Source: Mucilaginibacter sp. MD40
Lineage (GTDB): Bacteria; Bacteroidota; Bacteroidia; Sphingobacteriales; Sphingobacteriaceae
Assembly (NCBI RefSeq): GCF_002288635.1
Contig: NZ_NRSW01000001.1
Location: 3,491,852 to 3,555,851 of the forward strand
Length of the DNA: 64,000 nucleotides
Direction: 5' to 3'
This document shows positions 59,032 to 64,000 of this stretch, piece by piece. Under the pieces are notes generated by a model. That model worked only from the letters and a program-made list of their open reading frames with translations. It was not told where the DNA came from and searched no databases. The position numbers and the translations under genes are program-made. Position 1 is the stretch's first letter. Each line of letters begins with the position of its first letter.

Positions 59032-60282
59032 TTATTCGATCAGCAGGGCATCATCATCGTCGCCCAGGCTTAGCTGTATCATATCATTACCGGCAATACC
59101 TTCAATAGAGCCTTTGATATGAGCGGCATTCAATAAAACTTTCTCCAGTTGCTTTTCGCGCGCTTTCCATAGTTTTTCCATGGCGTCGCGCTCTTTTTGT
59201 ATGGAGATGCGCATGCTCATGTAACCTTCACGTATGGCTTTCCACTGTTCGGAGAATTCGCTGCTCGTTAAATAATCATACAGCAAGTGCATTTTATCAC
59301 CCTTATTTTCCTGCGCCTTGGCCAGATTAGCCAGTTTAATTACCCCATCGCGCAGGATGTATGACACGGCCTTTACTTCATCAAAACTGCATATCCAAAC
59401 ACCGTCGCGCTCACCAAAGCAATCCATCCCTTTAGGATAGCACTGGGTAACAATAACGGCCACATCAACGCCCATGGCGCGCATATCTTTTTTGAGCTTT
59501 TCTATCCACTCGTTCGAGAAGCTGGTGGTGCGCTTACTCTCGTAGATGATACGGCCGCACTCCTGCCCAAACTGGTTGCGTACGGTTTGTACACAATCGG
59601 CACCGCGCACACCTTTGCCTACTTCGGCTATCACATCAAACGGAAAATAATTGCGCAGCTGCTCTTCCAGTATCAGTTCCTGCGCCTCGCCCTGTAGCTG
59701 CATGGAGCCCTGCTCGGCCCGGCGCTTCATTTCATCGGCCAGGCGTTTCTGGTCTTCCAGCTGCTTTTCCAGTTCCTTTACCTTTAGCTGGTATTCGGTA
59801 TCCTTCAGGTTATGCTTTTCGGCTTCCTGCTTACGTACCTGCTCGGCAATATCCGCCCGCTGCTCCTGCAATTTGCGTTGCAGGGCTATTTCCATCTCTT
59901 CTTCCTTTTGCTTGAGCGCCTGTTCGCGCTGTAGGTATTCCAGCTCCTTCTGGCGCGATTCTTTTAGTTTCTCCGTGCTGGCGTTCACAGAATTTTGCAG
60001 CATGGTTAGCTGCGTTTCAAAATCGGCGGTAATAGATTTACGAAGGTTTTCTTCCAGCGTTAGCTGCAATTGCTTTTTCTCGCCGGCAAGACGCTGCTCA
60101 AACTCGGCCTGCTGCTGCCTGGCCTTAGCGCTGAATTCCTCCTCTTTACGCTTAAACTCCTCCTCTTTCTGGCGGGTATAATCCTGCATCTTCAGCCGCA
60201 GCTGCTGCTTATACTCTTCGGCCATAACTTCCTCAATAGGGAAGCCATGCCCACAGCTCGGACACTTAACTTCTGTAGCCAT
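59032..60282 (-). CDS. DUF2130 domain protein with N-terminal zinc ribbon and coiled coil
   Basis: The 416-residue protein begins EVKCPSCGHGF, one half of a zinc ribbon. Residues 30-215 are a Lys/Glu/Gln-rich coiled coil (KEEEFKRKEEEFSAKARQQQ). The C-terminal DUF2130 domain has EVGKGVRGADCVQTVRNQFG, CGRIIYESKRTTSFSNEWIEKLK and DVAVIVTQCYPKGM, which resembles a restriction-like nuclease core. Exact role unknown. It has a strong promoter at 60299-60327. Confidence 0.9.
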   Translation of the reverse strand: MATEVKCPSCGHGFPIEEVMAEEYKQQLRLKMQDYTRQKEEEFKRKEEEFSAKARQQQAEFEQRLAGEKKQLQLTLEENLRKSITADFETQLTMLQNSVNASTEKLKESRQKELEYLQREQALKQKEEEMEIALQRKLQEQRADIAEQVRKQEAEKHNLKDTEYQLKVKELEKQLEDQKRLADEMKRRAEQGSMQLQGEAQELILEEQLRNYFPFDVIAEVGKGVRGADCVQTVRNQFGQECGRIIYESKRTTSFSNEWIEKLKKDMRAMGVDVAVIVTQCYPKGMDCFGERDGVWICSFDEVKAVSYILRDGVIKLANLAKAQENKGDKMHLLYDYLTSSEFSEQWKAIREGYMSMRISIQKERDAMEKLWKAREKQLEKVLLNAAHIKGSIEGIAGNDMIQLSLGDDDDALLIE

Positions 60283-60298
60283 AATTTGTAGTGAATAC

Positions 60299-60327
60299 CA
60301 AAGGTAATGAATTTTGCCTCAGACAAA
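60299..60327 (-). promoter_or_regulatory. Promoter of the DUF2130 gene
   Basis: TTTG (60324-60327), a 17-bp spacer and TACCTTTG (60299-60306) on the minus strand give a near-consensus Bacteroidota promoter, 17 bases before the ATG. Confidence 0.75.
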
Positions 60328-60369
60328 CCGCTTTTATAATGCTCAATTTATTCAACAGTCAACTAACTT

Positions 60370-60425
60370 TCCACCCTCTTTGCGCAGCAGAGAGGGTCGG
60401 CCAGCGAAGCGTAGCCGGGTGAGTC
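60370..60425. repeat. Partial GACTCACCCC-family repeat
   Basis: CCACCCTCTTTGCGCAGC, AGAGAGGGTCGGCCAGCGAAGC, GTAGCCGGGTGAGTC corresponds to the right arm of the elements at 37746-38110. It lies 12 bases past the stop of the RemB-like gene and may act as its terminator. Confidence 0.8.
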
Positions 60426-60437
60426 AGAAAACGCCCG

Positions 60438-62090
60438 TTAAAAATCGTGGTACAAGTTCCTGAAGCTGCTCTTGATACCAAATGTAAGCACGCTGGCATT
60501 TTTAGTGCCCAATGAGTTGGTTTCATGGCGGTACAGCGCGCCCAGCTCAAAACGTAAGTTATATTTAGGGTTTAGCAGAAAAGCTACCGTACCTTCGGCA
60601 TAATATAAGTTGGTGTTTAAGCCCTGACCCACTTTATTACTTGCATAAGTAGGTATAAGCGGCTTGGTAACATCACGGCCGGCGTTATCGGCAGCGTTAA
60701 GATCCAGACCGTATTTAGCGTACATTAACTGCCCCTGGAAATCAAACCTCTTGTAAGTATAGTTCATAATACCTACCAGTTCCCTAAAGTTAGCGCCAAG
60801 CGGGTCGCCCAAAGGCTGGCTGTAATAGCTGTAGGCGCTGATCACCTGCCTGTTTGAATAAGTATAAGGCTTCACGGCATCATACTCTAACAGGTAGTTG
60901 AGGTTTTGCACCCCAAAAATGTCCGCTCCGCGGATACCCAGTTGTACACCGCCGCTGTTATCCACGTTGTCTGTCTGGAAGTAGTTTTTGCCGTTAAAGC
61001 GGTCAAACAATAACTGCCCGTAAATGGCCGATTTGTCAAATACTTTATACTTACCTGTAAAACCTACCAGCGCGTTACCCGGCTGGGATGACGGGCCAAG
61101 GCCGCTGGCAAATATTACCGGGTTAACAAAATTCACGTCGAAACCTCTGCGGTTGCCCTGGTCATCGGCTTCGGGAGCAATGTAGGCGTTGAAGAAACCA
61201 AACGACAGGCTGTTGTTCACATTCCAGTCGAGGTAATGGAACAGGCCCCATTTACGGCGATTGTTGCCAAAGCTATCAAACTTCACCAGATTTTGGTCTT
61301 GCAGGTAGGTCCACATCATCATGTACTGTACCTTACCTACATTGGCTGTTACACGCAGTAAAGGATAGTTAGCCGAGTAATCTGATAACAGGATAGAGCG
61401 GTAACCATCACCTATAAAGGTTTTATCTTGCCCCAGCGTGATATTGATCTGCTTGATAGGCGTATAGGATAATATGGCCGTGGCATATGAATAATCGCGG
61501 TAGGTTTTGGTTTTACCACGGTCATACGCCTGGCCGGGTACAAAACCTATCTGCTTTACATAGTCGGTATAGTATTGCGGGAAAGCGGCCTGGTTCTCGT
61601 AACCGCTGGTGTAGAACGAGAATTTGCTGCCTACCGTACCCCCAAACTGGAAACCACGGGTGTTGGTACCAATACGGGTAGTAAAGCCAAAGCCTAATGG
61701 CTTAAAGTGTACTTCGGTATTGCTGTGGTCCGAGAAATCGTGCCCTATGGTGTTATCCTGCAAATAATCGGCGTAAAAGGTATAATCCTTTTTATTTACC
61801 TCTATGAGGTGTTCGTTAAATATCTTGCGCAGGAACCAGTTATGGCGGTTACTATCAACCCCCATTTGCATTAACTGGTTATACCTGTTGCTGATGGCAC
61901 TATCTATCAAAAAAGGCCTTAAAGAAGTATGCATACTGCTGCTTTTGGAGTAAATATCAGCGTTAAATTTTTGGTAGAACTGATACGATTGCGGCAGATA
62001 AACAGATTGCGCCTTACCAATAGTGGCTGTTAAAACAAATACCGAAAATAGGATAAGCTTACCGGCAAGCCTGTTGTAGTTTTTTTGCAT
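60438..62090 (-). CDS. RemB-like outer-membrane/gliding-associated protein
   Basis: The 550-residue protein has a signal peptide (LILFSVFVLTATIGKAQ). The body is a beta-barrel-like sequence with GFGFTTRIGTNTRGFQFGGTVG, TLGQDKTFIGDGYRSILLSDYSANYP and a C-terminal aromatic strand ending in SFRNLYHDF. The IGDGYRSILLSD motif is typical of RemB-like proteins tied to gliding or capsule in Bacteroidota. Exact role is unknown. ATG at 62090 is preferred; the longer frame needs a TTG. Confidence 0.78.
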   Translation of the reverse strand: MQKNYNRLAGKLILFSVFVLTATIGKAQSVYLPQSYQFYQKFNADIYSKSSSMHTSLRPFLIDSAISNRYNQLMQMGVDSNRHNWFLRKIFNEHLIEVNKKDYTFYADYLQDNTIGHDFSDHSNTEVHFKPLGFGFTTRIGTNTRGFQFGGTVGSKFSFYTSGYENQAAFPQYYTDYVKQIGFVPGQAYDRGKTKTYRDYSYATAILSYTPIKQINITLGQDKTFIGDGYRSILLSDYSANYPLLRVTANVGKVQYMMMWTYLQDQNLVKFDSFGNNRRKWGLFHYLDWNVNNSLSFGFFNAYIAPEADDQGNRRGFDVNFVNPVIFASGLGPSSQPGNALVGFTGKYKVFDKSAIYGQLLFDRFNGKNYFQTDNVDNSGGVQLGIRGADIFGVQNLNYLLEYDAVKPYTYSNRQVISAYSYYSQPLGDPLGANFRELVGIMNYTYKRFDFQGQLMYAKYGLDLNAADNAGRDVTKPLIPTYASNKVGQGLNTNLYYAEGTVAFLLNPKYNLRFELGALYRHETNSLGTKNASVLTFGIKSSFRNLYHDF

Positions 62091-62321
62091 ACGCAACAAA
62101 ATAAACGTTAATTATTGTAACATAAAAATTTATCCGCTTAGCTTACAGCTCCGGCGGCATTATCCGTTTACCACCTGTAACATTCATTGTATTATACCAT
62201 GGCGTTTATTGCCCGCATACAGCGTTAAAATGTGTTAAAAGTGTTAAACTATAAACGGCATCATAAAAAAACAAGCTTTTAAATATTCATATTTGCCCTG
62301 CTAAACTTTACTCTTAGAGGC

Positions 62322-64000
62322 ATGCAATACAACAAAATAAACAACCTGCTTGGCTGGCTTTGCTTTTTTATAGCGGCAGCAACGTACATGTTAACGTTAG
62401 AACCCTCTGTAAGTTTTTGGGACTGCGGCGAATTTATTTCGTGCGCGTACCGCTTGCAGGTGTCGCACCAGCCGGGTTATCCTTTATTTGCCATGCTGGG
62501 GAAGGTTTTCTCGCTGCTGTCCATGGGCGATAATACTAAAGTACCGTACTTTACCAACTCCATGGCAGCGCTGGCCAGCGCCGCTACCGTCATGTTCCTG
62601 TTTTGGACCATTACCGCCCTGGCTAAAAAACTGGTGGCTGGCCGCGAAAAGGAATTTGGCAACGCCCAAACCATCGTTATCATGGGCTCCGGCCTGGTAG
62701 GTGCCCTTGCTTTTACCTATACCGATACCTTTTGGTTCTCGGCTGTTGAAACCATCGTGTTCGCGCTTTCCTCATTATGCATAGCTATCGTATTCTGGGC
62801 TATTTTAAAATGGGATGCCCATGCCGATGAGCCCGGAGCTGATAAATGGATCGTGTTTATCGCTTACGTGATAGGCCTTTCCATAGGCATACACCTGCTT
62901 AATTTACTTACCATCCCTGCGCTTGCGCTGGTGTATTATTTCCGCAGGTATAAAAACATCACGTGGAAAAGCGGGCTGGTTTCCTTCCTCATCAGTATTG
63001 TGATACTCGGGCTGGTGCAATATGGTATACGCGGTTATACCATTAAGTTCGCGGCCTATTTTGATCTGTTCTTTGTTAACTCACTGGGGCTGGGTTTTGG
63101 CAGCGGCGCTATTGTTTTCTTCCTGCTGCTGATCGCGGCTATTGTGGGCGGGCTGGTTTACAGCAAACGCAAAAACAAACCCGTGCTTAACCTGGCTTTG
63201 CTGTGTGTGGCGTTTATTTATTTCGGATACGGATCATTCGCTTATATCCCCATCCGTGCTACCGCCAACCCCGACCTTAATAACTCGCACCCGGATAACG
63301 CGTTTACCATGTACGGTTACCTTAACCGTATACAATACGGCGAAAATCCGCTGCTTGTTGGCCCCTACTTTGACGCCCAGATAACCGACCAGGTTGAGGG
63401 CAGCAATATTTACCGCAAGGGCGACAAAAAATATGAACTCGCAGGCAAAAGCCTTAGTTATAAATACGACCATACTACCATATTCCCCCGCATGTACAGC
63501 ACCGATGCCAGCGATGTGCAATTTTATCGCGGCTGGGGACAGATACCTGAAGGGCAAGCGCCAAACTTTGCTGATAACATCAAGTGGATGGCCAGCTGGC
63601 AGGTTTACCAAATGTACTTCAGGTACTTTTTATGGAATTTTGTAGGGCGGTATAATGATGCCGACGGGCAGCAAAGCACCGAAAGTATTGATGGCAACTG
63701 GACCAGCGGCATACTGGACGGCGGCCGCCACCTGCCTAAAAATGTGGTGAACAACCCATCATATACACCGCTATACGCCATACCGTTTATCTTAGGTGTT
63801 ATTGGCCTTATTTACCAGGCCGAGCGCCGCAAGCGCGATGCCCTTATTATAGGCCTATTGTGGTTTTTTACCGGTTTAGCAGTAGTGTTTTATGTAAACC
63901 AGCCTTCTGTGCAGCCAAGAGAGCGCGATTATTCTTACGTGGGTTCTTTTTACGCGTTCGCTATATGGATAGGTTTATCTGTTGTGGCCTTAACTGATGT
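62322..64000 (+). CDS. DUF2723 (PMT-like) membrane protein, partial at window end
   Basis: The first 559 residues are present, with the frame open at the window edge. The N-terminus has EPSVSFWDCGEFISCAYRLQVSHQPGYPLF, a DUF2723/PMT-superfamily signature, with the Asp-Glu pair that in PMTs contacts the sugar donor. Many membrane helices (LVGALAFTYTDTFWFSAVETIV and later) follow, then a lumenal segment and PRERDYSYVGSFYAFAIWIGL. These proteins are thought to transfer glycans or polyprenol sugars; substrates in this phylum are not known. Confidence 0.9.
   Translation, partial: MQYNKINNLLGWLCFFIAAATYMLTLEPSVSFWDCGEFISCAYRLQVSHQPGYPLFAMLGKVFSLLSMGDNTKVPYFTNSMAALASAATVMFLFWTITALAKKLVAGREKEFGNAQTIVIMGSGLVGALAFTYTDTFWFSAVETIVFALSSLCIAIVFWAILKWDAHADEPGADKWIVFIAYVIGLSIGIHLLNLLTIPALALVYYFRRYKNITWKSGLVSFLISIVILGLVQYGIRGYTIKFAAYFDLFFVNSLGLGFGSGAIVFFLLLIAAIVGGLVYSKRKNKPVLNLALLCVAFIYFGYGSFAYIPIRATANPDLNNSHPDNAFTMYGYLNRIQYGENPLLVGPYFDAQITDQVEGSNIYRKGDKKYELAGKSLSYKYDHTTIFPRMYSTDASDVQFYRGWGQIPEGQAPNFADNIKWMASWQVYQMYFRYFLWNFVGRYNDADGQQSTESIDGNWTSGILDGGRHLPKNVVNNPSYTPLYAIPFILGVIGLIYQAERRKRDALIIGLLWFFTGLAVVFYVNQPSVQPRERDYSYVGSFYAFAIWIGLSVVALTD

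Overview
The window looks like a chromosomal segment of a Bacteroidota bacterium, most likely Sphingobacteriaceae and close to Mucilaginibacter or Pedobacter (inference). Support comes from a SusC/SusD pair, a type IX secretion C-terminal domain, a RemB-like outer-membrane protein, and families common in this phylum (DUF2851, DUF2723, YwbE, N-acetylcitrulline-type arginine genes). Promoter -7 boxes of the Bacteroidota form TAnnTTTG occur upstream of many genes, and Shine-Dalgarno sequences are almost absent. No rRNA, tRNA, CRISPR array, prophage or insertion sequence with a transposase was seen.

Layout. 1-4200: pyrB (cut by the window edge) and pyrR, ribosomal protein S1 (rpsA) and an AcpH-like protein, all on the minus strand. 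4200-11700: a repeat-filled gap, tyrS, a RES-Xre toxin-antitoxin pair with a visible operator/promoter, a PH-SHOCT protein, a type IX secreted protein, a LuxE-like enzyme and a SYLF-domain protein. 11500-12930: a small AT-rich island with two orphan genes, bounded by a 165-bp duplication of the 3' end of the SYLF gene. 12930-19000: penicillin-acylase-family hydrolase, nuclease, thioredoxin-like [2Fe-2S] protein, ferritin and beta-phosphoglucomutase.

19000-36050 is the most distinctive part. A minus-strand run of susC, susD, a giant ASPIC/UnbV FG-GAP lipoprotein, a vanadium-haloperoxidase/PAP2 lipoprotein and an FG-GAP lipoprotein with a c-type heme motif faces a seven-heme cytochrome lipoprotein. 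Upstream lie a GH3 beta-glucosidase and a divergent NUDIX-type regulator with a degenerate Nudix box. A palindrome of the form GTGTAnTTGATACACAA occurs both in the bglX/regulator gap and upstream of susC, which suggests one regulon joins the beta-glucosidase, the regulator and the SusCD/haloperoxidase genes. A strong hairpin with a T-tract separates susD from the redox genes.

36000-64000 is mostly housekeeping: YitT-family protein, Nei-like glycosylase, KgtP-like transporter, DUF2851, PspC, ftsK-lolA, ankyrin protein, serine hydrolase, ENPP-like phosphodiesterase, MBL hydrolase, NagX-like protein, DUF72, SDR with an AraC-type regulator, DUF1345, YwbE, argH, argE, DUF2130, a RemB-like protein and a DUF2723 membrane protein running off the end. 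Three families of dispersed, inverted, non-coding repeats punctuate the intergenic spaces.
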